In this document: one piece after another, positions 43,942 through 52,378 of the stretch
Position numbering within the stretch: the stretch's first letter is position 1
How the letters are laid out: every line of letters starts with the position of its first letter
From: CAMFLJ01 sp965279255
GTDB lineage: Bacteria > Actinomycetota > Acidimicrobiia > Acidimicrobiales > Acidimicrobilacustridaceae
Direction: 5' to 3'
Assembly (NCBI GenBank): GCA_965279255.1
Contig: OZ257146.1
Span: 2,728,001 to 2,792,000 of the forward strand
DNA length: 64,000 nucleotides
Notes under the pieces: generated by a model
What the model was told of the DNA's origin: nothing
What the model saw: the letters and a program-made list of their open reading frames with translations, nothing else
Databases searched by the model: none
Program-made: the position numbers and the translations under genes

Positions 43942-45069
43942 TCAATCGGCCGATCGGCCGATTTCCGCGTCCTCCGGCTCGCCGGGGAGCAGCGTGAGCG
44001 CCATGGCGACGGCCTGGGCGCGACCCTGGGCGCCGAGCTTGCGGTAGATGTTCTCGAGGTGGGTCTTCACCGTCGCCGGCGACACGTGGAGCTGGTCGGC
44101 GAGGGCGGCGTTGGTGGCTCCGGTGCCCAGGAGCTGGAGCACCTCGGCCTCCCGGCGGGTGAGGCCGAGACGTTCGAGCTCGCTCGCCCTCACCGGTGAC
44201 GAGCGCTCGTCGAGCAGCAGGGACTCGTGCGTGGTCGGCGACGCCGGGAGGTACCGGACCACGAGGCGCTTGCCCTCGCGGTTCACCGCGATCGGCACGA
44301 GCGGCGACGGCAGGTCGTCGCCCGCGGTGCGGGCCGCGTGTGCGGCCCGACGCTGGGAGTCGAGCCAGCGGGAGAGCCGAGCCGGGAAGGGGTCGTGGGC
44401 ACCGGGCCGTCCGAAGTACCGGTAGAGCAGCACGAGGGCGCCGGGGGTGATGTCGCTCGGCTGCGGGTCGAGGGCGATGACGTGGGCGCCGGTGTCGCCG
44501 AGCGCACCGGTCATGGTGCCGACCAGCCGTCCGAGCCGGTCGCGCTCGCGCACCTGCTCGTACGACTGCGCCAGGTGCGGCCGAAGGAGGTTGAGGACGA
44601 GGCGGTCGCGCTCGACGAAGTCGTCGCCCAGCTCGTTGCGGTTCAGCGCGATGGCCGTGAGCCGGGGCAGCACCGCCGGGAGCCCGACCGCGATCTGGTG
44701 CTCCATCCCGACGTGTTGGAAGACCTCGCGGTAGAGGCGGCGCTGGTGCCATTCGTCGCTCGTCAGGAAGTCGCTCATCTTCATGGCCGACCCGTCCCCG
44801 GTCTCGGCCACGTAGGTGATGAGCGGGTGCTCGTGCAGCAGCTCGGCCATCACGTCGACCTGGTCCGAGACCTCCTGATGAGGGAACACCGTGGCGACGG
44901 CGCGGTCGTGGACGGGATCGACGTCGTTCCAGCCGGCGAGGTCGTTGCGCACGACCGACGTGGTGAGCTCGAGGGCGAGGGTGGGGAACTCATCGGTCGA
45001 GGGCGCTTCACGCAGGAGGAGGATCGCCTCGCTCAGCAACGCGACGTCCCGTTCGTCGATCACCGCCAT
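43942..45069 (-). CDS. LuxR-family response regulator-like transcription factor
   Basis: A 375-residue protein. The N-terminal ~280 residues have no clear receiver domain and look like a GAF-type or unassigned sensor region. The C-terminal 60 residues are a LuxR helix-turn-helix (LTRREAEVLQLLGTGATNAALADQLHVSPATVKTHLENIYRKLG region, about 308-352). It sits 78 bases upstream of the large LPYTG gene on the same strand, so it may be co-transcribed with it or control it. The ATG lies 9 bases after TAGGGT. Confidence 0.88.
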   Translation of the reverse strand: MAVIDERDVALLSEAILLLREAPSTDEFPTLALELTTSVVRNDLAGWNDVDPVHDRAVATVFPHQEVSDQVDVMAELLHEHPLITYVAETGDGSAMKMSDFLTSDEWHQRRLYREVFQHVGMEHQIAVGLPAVLPRLTAIALNRNELGDDFVERDRLVLNLLRPHLAQSYEQVRERDRLGRLVGTMTGALGDTGAHVIALDPQPSDITPGALVLLYRYFGRPGAHDPFPARLSRWLDSQRRAAHAARTAGDDLPSPLVPIAVNREGKRLVVRYLPASPTTHESLLLDERSSPVRASELERLGLTRREAEVLQLLGTGATNAALADQLHVSPATVKTHLENIYRKLGAQGRAQAVAMALTLLPGEPEDAEIGRSAD

Positions 45070-45078
45070 GGGCGGGAG

Positions 45079-45084
45079 ACCCTA
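45079..45084 (-). promoter_or_regulatory. -10 element (TAGGGT) of the LuxR-type regulator
   Basis: TAGGGT on the minus strand ends 9 bases before the ATG at 45069. Confidence 0.4.
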
Positions 45085-45263
45085 GCGAGCGATCGTCCGG
45101 TGCCGTCGACCCGACGGCGAGGAGGTGGTCGGTCGGCGTCCTCGGCGCCGCGATCTCGGTCGGCCCTGGCATCCTTCTCCGACTGGTCCACCGATCGGAG
45201 CACCGATGTCCGCCTCCCGCCCACGTCCTCCGGCCCGGAACTCCCCGGCCCGCGTCGCCTGAC

Positions 45264-46913
45264 ATGGACGACCGCGGACAGGCGGATGCGGCCGCGTTCC
45301 CGACGCTGGCCGACGACCAGCTCGATCGGCTGCGCGCGTTCGGCGAGGTCGTCGAGGTCGAGGAGGGCGGGTTCCTCTTCGTCGAGGGCCAGGCCAGCTA
45401 CGACTTCATCGTCATCCTCCAGGGTGCGGTGGCGATCGTCAGGCGCAACATCGACCACTCCGAGGAGGTGCTCATCGCCCGACACACGGCCGGGAGGTTC
45501 CTGGGCGAGCTCAGCCTGCTGACCGGTGAGCGCACCACGCTCGCCGCTCGGGCCGACAGCGAGTCGACGGTGATCATCCGGATCAGCCCGGAGCGGTTCC
45601 GCGAGCTCATGGCCACCGAGCCGTCGATCGCCGACATCGTGTTCACCGCCTTCGTCGCACGGCGCGACATCCTCCGCTCGGGTGAGGGCGCCCGGGCGAT
45701 CTGGATCATCGGCTCCCGGTTCTCCGCCCGCACCGTGGAGCTGGAGTCGTTCGCCCGCCGCCTCCGCCTGGCGCACGAGTGGATCGACCTCGACGATCCG
45801 GCGGTCGAAGACATCGAGGTGCTGCTGGCGAGCGTGGGCGTCACCCCCCGCGACACCCCCGTGGTGGTGACCCCGACCACCGTCCTGCGCCGGCCGACCG
45901 TCGGCGAGCTGGCCGAGAACCTCGGCGTCGCCTTCCGCTCTGCGCCCGGGCAGGTGCGCGACCTGGTCGTGATCGGCGCCGGTCCCGCCGGGCTCGCCGC
46001 CGGCGTCTACGGCGCCTCGGAGGGGCTCGACACCCTGGTCGTCGACGGGCACGGCGTCGGCGGTCAGGCCGGTGCGAGCAGCCGGATCGAGAACTACTTC
46101 GGCTTCCCGAACGGGCTGAGCGGCTCCGACCTCGTGGAGAGCGGGGCACTCCAGGCCCAGCGGCTCGGAGCGACGATCAACACGCCGTGCCGGGTGACTG
46201 CGATCCGCGTGGAGGCCGACCATTTCGTGCTCACCCTCGGCGACGACGACGAGGTGTCGACACGGGCGGTGATCCTGGCCACCGGCGTGCGCTACCGGAG
46301 GCTCGGCGTCGCCGACCTCGAGCGCTTCGAGAACGCCGGGGTCTTCTACGCCGCCACCGAGCTCGAGGCGCGGGCGTGCGACCAGAAGCACGTGGTGGTG
46401 GTCGGTGGCGGGAACTCCGCCGGCCAGGCCGCGGTGTTCCTCTCCCAGCGCGGCTCCACCGTGAGCGTCGTGCTCCGACGCGACAACCTGGCCGACACCA
46501 TGTCGAGGTACCTCATCGACCGGATCGAGGCGAGCCCCCTCATCTCCGTGCTGCCCTTCACCGAGGTCACCGCCCTCCACGGCGAACGCTCCCTGGCCGC
46601 GGTCGACCTCACGACGACCGCCGCCGACGGCACGACCTCGACTCGGAGGGTCGACGCCACCGGGGTGTTCTCGTTCATCGGAGCGGCCGCCGACACCGAG
46701 TGGCTCGGCACGATGGTCGAGCGCGACGAGGACGGATTCGTCCTGACCGACCACGATCTCCCGGGCACGGACGCCCTCCCGTTCGAGACGTCACAAGCCG
46801 GCGTCTTCGCGGTCGGCGACGTGCGCCACGGCTCGATGAAGCGGGTCGCCGCTGCCGCGGGCGAGGGATCGAGCGCGGTGCGCTCCGTGCACCAACGCCT
46901 CTCACCTGCGTAG
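45264..46913 (+). CDS. Cyclic-nucleotide-binding domain fused to a thioredoxin-reductase-like flavoprotein without the CxxC
   Basis: A 549-residue protein. Residues about 15-130 form a CRP-type cyclic-nucleotide domain with phosphate-binding cassette residues in place (GELSLLTGERTTL; Glu82, Arg90). About 145-210 is a small thioredoxin/glutaredoxin-like fold. About 230-549 is the TrxR-like reductase with FAD motif GAGPAG (240-ish) and NADPH motif GGGNSAG (about 381-387). Where thioredoxin reductases have CATC, this has AATE plus a lone Cys372, so it cannot use the normal dithiol. Function is unknown; a cNMP-gated oxidoreductase is the simplest reading. Divergent from the LuxR gene. Confidence 0.9.
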   Translation: MDDRGQADAAAFPTLADDQLDRLRAFGEVVEVEEGGFLFVEGQASYDFIVILQGAVAIVRRNIDHSEEVLIARHTAGRFLGELSLLTGERTTLAARADSESTVIIRISPERFRELMATEPSIADIVFTAFVARRDILRSGEGARAIWIIGSRFSARTVELESFARRLRLAHEWIDLDDPAVEDIEVLLASVGVTPRDTPVVVTPTTVLRRPTVGELAENLGVAFRSAPGQVRDLVVIGAGPAGLAAGVYGASEGLDTLVVDGHGVGGQAGASSRIENYFGFPNGLSGSDLVESGALQAQRLGATINTPCRVTAIRVEADHFVLTLGDDDEVSTRAVILATGVRYRRLGVADLERFENAGVFYAATELEARACDQKHVVVVGGGNSAGQAAVFLSQRGSTVSVVLRRDNLADTMSRYLIDRIEASPLISVLPFTEVTALHGERSLAAVDLTTTAADGTTSTRRVDATGVFSFIGAAADTEWLGTMVERDEDGFVLTDHDLPGTDALPFETSQAGVFAVGDVRHGSMKRVAAAAGEGSSAVRSVHQRLSPA

Positions 46914-46932
46914 GCCACCCCGCTCGACGCGA

Positions 46933-46960
46933 CTGCGCCGGCCCCGAAGGGCCGGCGCAG
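46933..46960. terminator. Perfect bidirectional stem-loop terminator
   Basis: CTGCGCCGGCCC (46933-46944) pairs with GGGCCGGCGCAG (46949-46960) around a CGAA loop, 12 base pairs without mismatch. It lies between the convergent flavoprotein and acyl-CoA dehydrogenase genes. Confidence 0.8.
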
Positions 46961-46990
46961 GTCGTCTGATCGGGTTGGAGCGACGCGGCG

Positions 46991-48208
46991 CTACTCGATG
47001 CGCAGGCCCGAGATGTTGCGGCTGATGACCAGGCGCTGGATCTCGGAGGTGCCCTCGAAGATGGTGAAGATCTTGGCGTCGCGGTGCCACCGCTCGACGG
47101 GGTACTCACGGGTGTAGCCGTAGCCACCGAGGATCTGGATGGCCTGCTCGGTCACCCACACGGCGACCTCGCCGGCCTTCAGCTTCGACATCGAGCCCTC
47201 GCCGGCCACGAAGGTCTTGCGGGTGGCGGCCATCCACGCGGCCCGGTGCACGAGCAGGCGGGCGGCGTCGATCTCCATCTTCATGTCGGCCAGCTTGAAG
47301 GCGATGGCCTGGTTCATGATGATCGGCCGGCCGAAGGCGTGACGCTCCTTGGCGTACTGGAGCGAGTACTCGTAGGCGGCGCGGGCGACGCCGAGGGCCT
47401 GGGCCCCGACGGCCGGGCGGGTGGCCTCGAAGGTGGCCATGGCCGGCTGCTTGGCACCGGTGTGACCGGCCTCGCGGCCCCGGGCCAGCTTCTCGTCGAG
47501 CTTCTCCTTGCCGCCGAGCAGGCAGCGGCCCGGCACGCGCACGTCGTCGAGCACGACCTCGGAGGTGTGCGACGCCTTGATGCCGTGCTTCTTGTACTTC
47601 TGGCCCATCGAGAGGCCCTTGGTGCCGGGCGGCACGACGAAGCTGGCCTGGCCCCGGCCCTTGAGCTCGGGATCGACGGCGGCGACCACGACGTGGATGT
47701 CGGCGATGCCGCCGTTGGTGATCCACGCCTTGGTGCCGTTGAGCACCCACTCGTCGGTGGCCTCGTCGTAGACGGCCCGGGTGCGCAGCGACGAGACGTC
47801 GGAGCCGGCGTCGGGCTCGCTCACGCAGAAGGCGCCGAGCTGCACCTTGTCGGCGGTGCCGTAGCACTGGGGCACCCACTCCATGACCTGCTCGGGGGTG
47901 CCGTTGCCGGAGATGCCGGCGGCGGCGAGGCCCGAGCCGAAGATCGACAGGCCGATGCCGGCGTCGCCCCAGAAGAGCTCCTCGATGGCGATCGGGAGGG
48001 TGAGTCCGGTGGGGTCGGCCAGGTTGCTGGCCATGAACTCCCAGCCGTAGAGGCCGATGTTGGCGGCCTCCTGCACGACGGGCCAGGGGAACTCCTCGCG
48101 CTCGTCCCACTCCTCGGCGACGGGCCGCACGACGTTCTCGGCGAAGTCGTGCACCCACTTCTGGATGGTGAGCTGGTCCTCGTTGAAGTCGAGGCTGTAG
48201 TCGGACAT
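46991..48208 (-). CDS. Acyl-CoA dehydrogenase
   Basis: About 405 residues from the ATG at 48208 (GAGGTG upstream). It has the acyl-CoA dehydrogenase blocks FCVSEPDAGSDVSSLRT (FAD/substrate), KAWITNGGIADIHVV, and the catalytic-base region IFEGTSEIQRLVISR near residue 390, where the Glu of FEGT is the base. It catalyses alpha-beta dehydrogenation of an acyl-CoA with electron transfer to ETF; chain length unclear. A palindrome GTTACCCGGGGGTAAC stands 61 bases upstream of the start. Confidence 0.93.
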   Translation of the reverse strand: MSDYSLDFNEDQLTIQKWVHDFAENVVRPVAEEWDEREEFPWPVVQEAANIGLYGWEFMASNLADPTGLTLPIAIEELFWGDAGIGLSIFGSGLAAAGISGNGTPEQVMEWVPQCYGTADKVQLGAFCVSEPDAGSDVSSLRTRAVYDEATDEWVLNGTKAWITNGGIADIHVVVAAVDPELKGRGQASFVVPPGTKGLSMGQKYKKHGIKASHTSEVVLDDVRVPGRCLLGGKEKLDEKLARGREAGHTGAKQPAMATFEATRPAVGAQALGVARAAYEYSLQYAKERHAFGRPIIMNQAIAFKLADMKMEIDAARLLVHRAAWMAATRKTFVAGEGSMSKLKAGEVAVWVTEQAIQILGGYGYTREYPVERWHRDAKIFTIFEGTSEIQRLVISRNISGLRIE

Positions 48209-48268
48209 CGCGGTCACCTCACTGCTGACGGGTTCGAGTCGGGGCCGAGTGACGGCCGGCTCCTCCAA

Positions 48269-48284
48269 GTTACCCGGGGGTAAC
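48269..48284. promoter_or_regulatory. Palindromic operator candidate between acyl-CoA dehydrogenase and arylsulfotransferase genes
   Basis: GTTACCCGGGGGTAAC has seven-base arms GTTACCC/GGGTAAC with two central bases, a typical TetR operator shape. Its left half recurs in front of the TetR gene (20389). It lies in the 153-base divergent region. Confidence 0.45.
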
Positions 48285-48349
48285 CGATCCTGCACGCGAT
48301 GGCCGACGAGCCGCCGCAGCGAGCGTCCAGGCCACCACCCGGAGCGCCC

Positions 48350-48355
48350 TAGTGT
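48350..48355 (+). promoter_or_regulatory. -10 element (TAGTGT), leaderless-type promoter of the arylsulfotransferase gene
   Basis: TAGTGT ends 6 bases before the ATG at 48362. Confidence 0.45.
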
Positions 48356-48361
48356 TCTCCG

Positions 48362-50992
48362 ATGCGGAAGGTGACCCCCCTCATCCTCGCCGTCGTCGTG
48401 CTCGCCGCTGCTGCGCTCGCAGTGGCACCTGCCGCCTCGGCCACGTCCACCCCCCAGGCGCTGTGCTCGCCCTCGCCCACCGGCGGTGACGCGACGGGAG
48501 CGCCCTCGGGCGGCTTCCACGCCATGACGCCCGAGCGGCTACTCGACACGCGCACCACGCTCGGCACCGTCGCCGCCGGATGCACGGCGGTGGTCGACCT
48601 CTCCGCCGTCGCGCCCGCGGGCGCGACCGGGGTGGCCCTCGGCGTCGTCGCCGTCGACGCCGCCGGCGTCGGCTTCGTCACCGTGTACCCGTGCGGATCG
48701 GCCCGGCCCCTCGCCTCCAACCTCAACCCCCAGGGCCCCGACGCCGTGGCCAACACCGTCGTCCTGCCTGTCGACGGCTCCCAGCGGGCGTGCCTCTACA
48801 CGTCCATCGCCACCCAGCTGGTGGTCGACATCACCGGCTGGTTCGGTCCGGGCGGTGCCTCGTTCCACGGCATCACCCCCGAGCGGGCGCTCGACACCCG
48901 CACCTCCGACCGACCCGACGGTGGCAGCGGCCCGCTGACCGGCGGCACCGAGCTGCGCCTGCCGCTCGCCCCGGCCGGGTCCGTCCCGGCCGGCGCCGAC
49001 GGCGTCGTCGTCAACCTCACCACCACCAACGCCGACGGCGTCGGCTTCCTCACCGCCTACCCGTGCGGCACGACCCGTCCGTGGATCTCGACCGGCAACT
49101 ACGTGGCCGACGAGGATCGCGGTCTGCAGGTCATGGTCGGCCTCGGCAGCGGCGACCTCTGCATCTTCGCCTCCAGCACCGTCGACGTCGTCGTCGACGT
49201 CTCCGGCTGGTTCGAGGGCACCGACGGCACCAGGGCCGTGCCCGTCACCGGCACCCGCGTGGCCGACTCACGCGACGGCACCGGGGGCTGGTCCGGCCCC
49301 CTCTCCCCCGGCGAGGTCCGCTCGTTCGACCCCACCGCCGCCGGCACCGTCCCGGTCGGCGCGGCGGCCGTGCTCGACGTGGTCGCCACCGGCGTCACCG
49401 TCCCGGGCTGGGTCACCCTCTACCCGTGCGGTGGGCCGGTGCCCGACACCTCCACCGTCAACCCCGAAGCCGGGGCCGAGGCGACCAACATCGCCGTCGT
49501 GCCCCTCGGGGAGGGCGGCCTGGTGTGCGCCTACAGCACCGCCGCCACCGACCTCGTGATCGACGTCAGCGCGTCGTTCGGAGCCGCCGGCGCCCTGCAG
49601 GGGCTGTCGGTGGACGCCGGCGCGCTGACCCCGGCCTTCGCGCCCGACGGCCACGACTACGGCGTGCACTGCCAGGCCGGTTCCAACCCCTGGACCATCA
49701 GCGCCGTGGGGGTGCCCGGCAGCACGGTCTCCATCGCCGGGGCCACCCCGCAGGGCACCATCACCGTCACCGAGGACCAGCTCGTGACCATCACCGTCAC
49801 CCTCGCGGGTGGCGGTTCCGAGCAGTACTTCGTGCGCTGCCTCCCCCACGACTTCCCCGAGCTGCAGGTGTCACGACCGGACGACCCGACGCCCGGGTGG
49901 TACCTCACCACGACGGGCGTGGGCGCGCCGGCCGGCTTCAGCTACGCCGTCATCCTCGACGACCACGGGGCACCGGTCTGGTACCGCAAGACGGCGACGC
50001 CGGTCATCGACTTCAAGCCCCTCCCGAACGGGAACCTGGCCTGGACGCCCCTCCTCGGCGCCTCGTTCGGAACCAACCCGACCGGTGCCTACGAGGAGCG
50101 CTCGCTCGACGGTTCCCTGGTCCGCACCTGGGCCACCGTGGGCACGCCGACCGACCACCACGAGATGCTTCCGCTGCCGAACGGCAACAAGCTGATGGTC
50201 AGCTACCCCGTCCGCACCGGCGTCGACATCACCGCCCTGGGCGCGGGGTACGGCGCATCGGAGAACGTCGTCGACGGGTGGATCCAGGAGATCCGCCCCG
50301 ACGGCAGCGTGGCCTGGGAGTGGCACAGCGAGGACCACATCGCCCCGGCGGAGACCACCGCCCAGTACGACGGGCTCTACATCGGCGCCGAGACCCCCTC
50401 GGGTCACGTCACCGACCTCATCCACATGAACTCGATCGACGTCGACCCGAACAACGGCAACCTCGTGGTGTCGGCCCGGCACCTCGACGCCGTGTTCGAG
50501 ATCCGCCGCAACCCGGGCCAGCCCGACGACGGCACCATCGTGTGGAAGCTCGGCGGGAACGCCCCGACCTCGCCCTCGACCAAGGACATCAGCATCGTCG
50601 GCGACCCGTTCGGAGGCCCTCGCCGCCAGCACGACGCCCGCCTGAGCGCCGACGGGCACCTCACGCTGTTCGACAACGAGAGCAGCACCACCTCGGCGCC
50701 GCGTGGCGTCGACTACCGGCTCGACGTCGGCGCCGGCACCGCCACCCTCGTCTGGGAGTACCGCCGCACCGACGGCCTCGGCTCCTTCGGCCTCGGCAGC
50801 ACCCGTCGCCTGGCCGACGGCTCCACCATCATCTGCTGGGGCGGCAACCAGCCCATCCTCTCCGACATCGGGCCGTTCGGCGCCGTGACCCTCGAGGTCT
50901 CGCAGGACCCCGCCGGGATCGCGTACCGCTCGCTCAAGGAGCCGCTGTCGATGTACGACCCCGCCGTGCTCCGGGCGAACGCCGGGCGGTAG
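48362..50992 (+). CDS. Secreted arylsulfotransferase-family protein with three N-terminal repeats
   Basis: 876 residues. Signal peptide (about 1-27). Three related repeats of ~115 residues follow (about 52-162, 168-284, 294-406), each with an ERxLDTR-like start, an FVTVYPCG-type core with paired cysteines, and a DLVIDV/GWF-type end. Then a cadherin-like beta domain (411-494) and a beta-propeller of the arylsulfotransferase (ASST) family from about 500 (GAPVWYRK; HHEMLPLPNGN; NGNLVVSARHLDAVFEI). ASST moves sulfate between phenols outside the cell; the catalytic His cannot be assigned with certainty. The repeats may mediate surface binding. Confidence 0.85.
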   Translation: MRKVTPLILAVVVLAAAALAVAPAASATSTPQALCSPSPTGGDATGAPSGGFHAMTPERLLDTRTTLGTVAAGCTAVVDLSAVAPAGATGVALGVVAVDAAGVGFVTVYPCGSARPLASNLNPQGPDAVANTVVLPVDGSQRACLYTSIATQLVVDITGWFGPGGASFHGITPERALDTRTSDRPDGGSGPLTGGTELRLPLAPAGSVPAGADGVVVNLTTTNADGVGFLTAYPCGTTRPWISTGNYVADEDRGLQVMVGLGSGDLCIFASSTVDVVVDVSGWFEGTDGTRAVPVTGTRVADSRDGTGGWSGPLSPGEVRSFDPTAAGTVPVGAAAVLDVVATGVTVPGWVTLYPCGGPVPDTSTVNPEAGAEATNIAVVPLGEGGLVCAYSTAATDLVIDVSASFGAAGALQGLSVDAGALTPAFAPDGHDYGVHCQAGSNPWTISAVGVPGSTVSIAGATPQGTITVTEDQLVTITVTLAGGGSEQYFVRCLPHDFPELQVSRPDDPTPGWYLTTTGVGAPAGFSYAVILDDHGAPVWYRKTATPVIDFKPLPNGNLAWTPLLGASFGTNPTGAYEERSLDGSLVRTWATVGTPTDHHEMLPLPNGNKLMVSYPVRTGVDITALGAGYGASENVVDGWIQEIRPDGSVAWEWHSEDHIAPAETTAQYDGLYIGAETPSGHVTDLIHMNSIDVDPNNGNLVVSARHLDAVFEIRRNPGQPDDGTIVWKLGGNAPTSPSTKDISIVGDPFGGPRRQHDARLSADGHLTLFDNESSTTSAPRGVDYRLDVGAGTATLVWEYRRTDGLGSFGLGSTRRLADGSTIICWGGNQPILSDIGPFGAVTLEVSQDPAGIAYRSLKEPLSMYDPAVLRANAGR

Positions 50993-51000
50993 CGGTCGTG

Positions 51001-51023
51001 GCCCGCCCGCTCAGCGGGCGGGC
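51001..51023. terminator. Stem-loop terminator with the MFS stop codon in its loop
   Basis: GCCCGCCCGC (51001-51010) pairs perfectly with GCGGGCGGGC (51014-51023). The three-base loop is TCA, which is the reverse complement of the TGA stop of the minus-strand MFS gene. Serves the plus-strand arylsulfotransferase and probably the MFS gene. Confidence 0.7.
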
Positions 51024-52378
51024 ACCGGCTCGGCCACCGGGCCCGACGGGACCAGCGCCAGGGCCACGAGGGCCAGCACCGCCCCGAGGACGTAGGGCGC
51101 GCCCACACCGGTGAACTCGAACAACGAGCCGGCGACGATCGGGCCGATCACGCGGGCGAGGCCACCGGCCGACTGCTGCCAGCCCAACCACTGACCCCGC
51201 TGGCGACCGGCCCGCCCCGACACCGCCGACGAGAGCGTGGGCGTGAGCAGGCCCTGGCCGACGGTGAGCAGCAGCAGCGAGATGACGAGCCCGGGCCAGC
51301 CGAGCGAGACCGCGAGCAGGCCGAGCCCGAGGGCGTTGGCCACCAGGCCGAAGCGAAGGGTGTTGCGCTCGCCGAGCCGGCTGACCACGGGGTGGACGAG
51401 GCCGCCCTGCACGGCGACGAGCACGATGCCGATGCCGACGAACACCGCCGAGGTCGAGGCGAGGGTGAGCCCGAAGCGCGACTGGGCGAGCAGGGAGAAG
51501 GTGGCCTCGAAGCCCGCGAACGCGGTCATGGCCACGAACGCCACGATGATGAGCCGCACGATGGCCGAGCGGTCGACACCGTCATCGGCCGCGCTCGAGC
51601 CGTCGGCATCGGCGGTGAGCGAGCCCGGGGAGGCGAGGTGGGCAGGCTCGACGATGCCGGGGCCGTCGAGCGCCGGCTGCGCCGCGATGCGCTCGGCGTC
51701 GACGCTGGCGGCCGTGGCCTCGTAGGCGGCGAACTCGGCCTCTCGGGCGGCGACGACCTCGGGGTCGGCCAACGGGTGGCCGGCCACGCCCTTCGCCGTC
51801 TCGGGCAGGCGCTTGATGGCGATGATGCCGTTGAGGGCGGCGATGCCCGCGGCGATGAAGAACGGGAGGTGGGGCCCGCCGAGGGCGGAGAGGGCGCCGA
51901 TGGCCGGGCCGGCCACGAAGCCCACGCCGAAGGCGGCGCCGAGCAGGCCCATGAGCCGGGCGCGCTGCGAGGGCGGGGAGACGTCGCCCACGGCGGCCTG
52001 GGCCACCGACACCGACGCACCGGACACCCCATCGACGATGCGGCCGAGGAAGAGGATCCAGATCGACCCGGCCACACCGGTGAGCAGCGAGCCGAGCGCA
52101 GTGCCGAACAGCGAGATGAGCAGGATCGGCTTGCGGCCGAAGCGGTCGGAGAGGCGGCCCCAGACAGGGGCGAAGATCAGCTGGGCCAGCGAGAACGAGG
52201 CCGACAGCACGCCGATGAGGGCGGCGCCGGCCCCGAAGCGCTCGGCGTACTGCGGCAGGATCGGCAGCACGAGGCCGAAGCCGACCAGGTCGATGGCGAC
52301 GGTGGTCCAGATGACACCGAACCCGCGCGGGAGCTTCGCCCGGTCGCCCGAGCCGCGACGCGACCGCCCGGCGGCCAT
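51011..52378 (-). CDS. MFS transporter
   Basis: About 455 residues from the ATG at 52378 (ATGA overlap with the cysS stop). Twelve hydrophobic segments and the MFS motif A region GRLSDRFGRKP between helices 2 and 3. A central loop of about 80 residues is Asp/Ala-rich. Looks like a drug/metabolite:proton antiporter of the TetA/Bcr type; substrate unknown. Coupled to cysS, which is probably positional and not functional. Confidence 0.88.
   Translation of the reverse strand: MAAGRSRRGSGDRAKLPRGFGVIWTTVAIDLVGFGLVLPILPQYAERFGAGAALIGVLSASFSLAQLIFAPVWGRLSDRFGRKPILLISLFGTALGSLLTGVAGSIWILFLGRIVDGVSGASVSVAQAAVGDVSPPSQRARLMGLLGAAFGVGFVAGPAIGALSALGGPHLPFFIAAGIAALNGIIAIKRLPETAKGVAGHPLADPEVVAAREAEFAAYEATAASVDAERIAAQPALDGPGIVEPAHLASPGSLTADADGSSAADDGVDRSAIVRLIIVAFVAMTAFAGFEATFSLLAQSRFGLTLASTSAVFVGIGIVLVAVQGGLVHPVVSRLGERNTLRFGLVANALGLGLLAVSLGWPGLVISLLLLTVGQGLLTPTLSSAVSGRAGRQRGQWLGWQQSAGGLARVIGPIVAGSLFEFTGVGAPYVLGAVLALVALALVPSGPVAEPVPAR

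Noticed and set aside
39736..44199. 1487-codon open frame on the plus strand opposite the LPYTG protein
   Set aside because: Composition is Arg/Gly/Val/His-rich with no domains, while the minus strand has signal peptide, PKD and sorting signal.
48225..48250. GGTTCGAGTC resembling a tRNA T-loop
   Set aside because: The flanking bases do not form the T stem, and no acceptor, D or anticodon arm fits.
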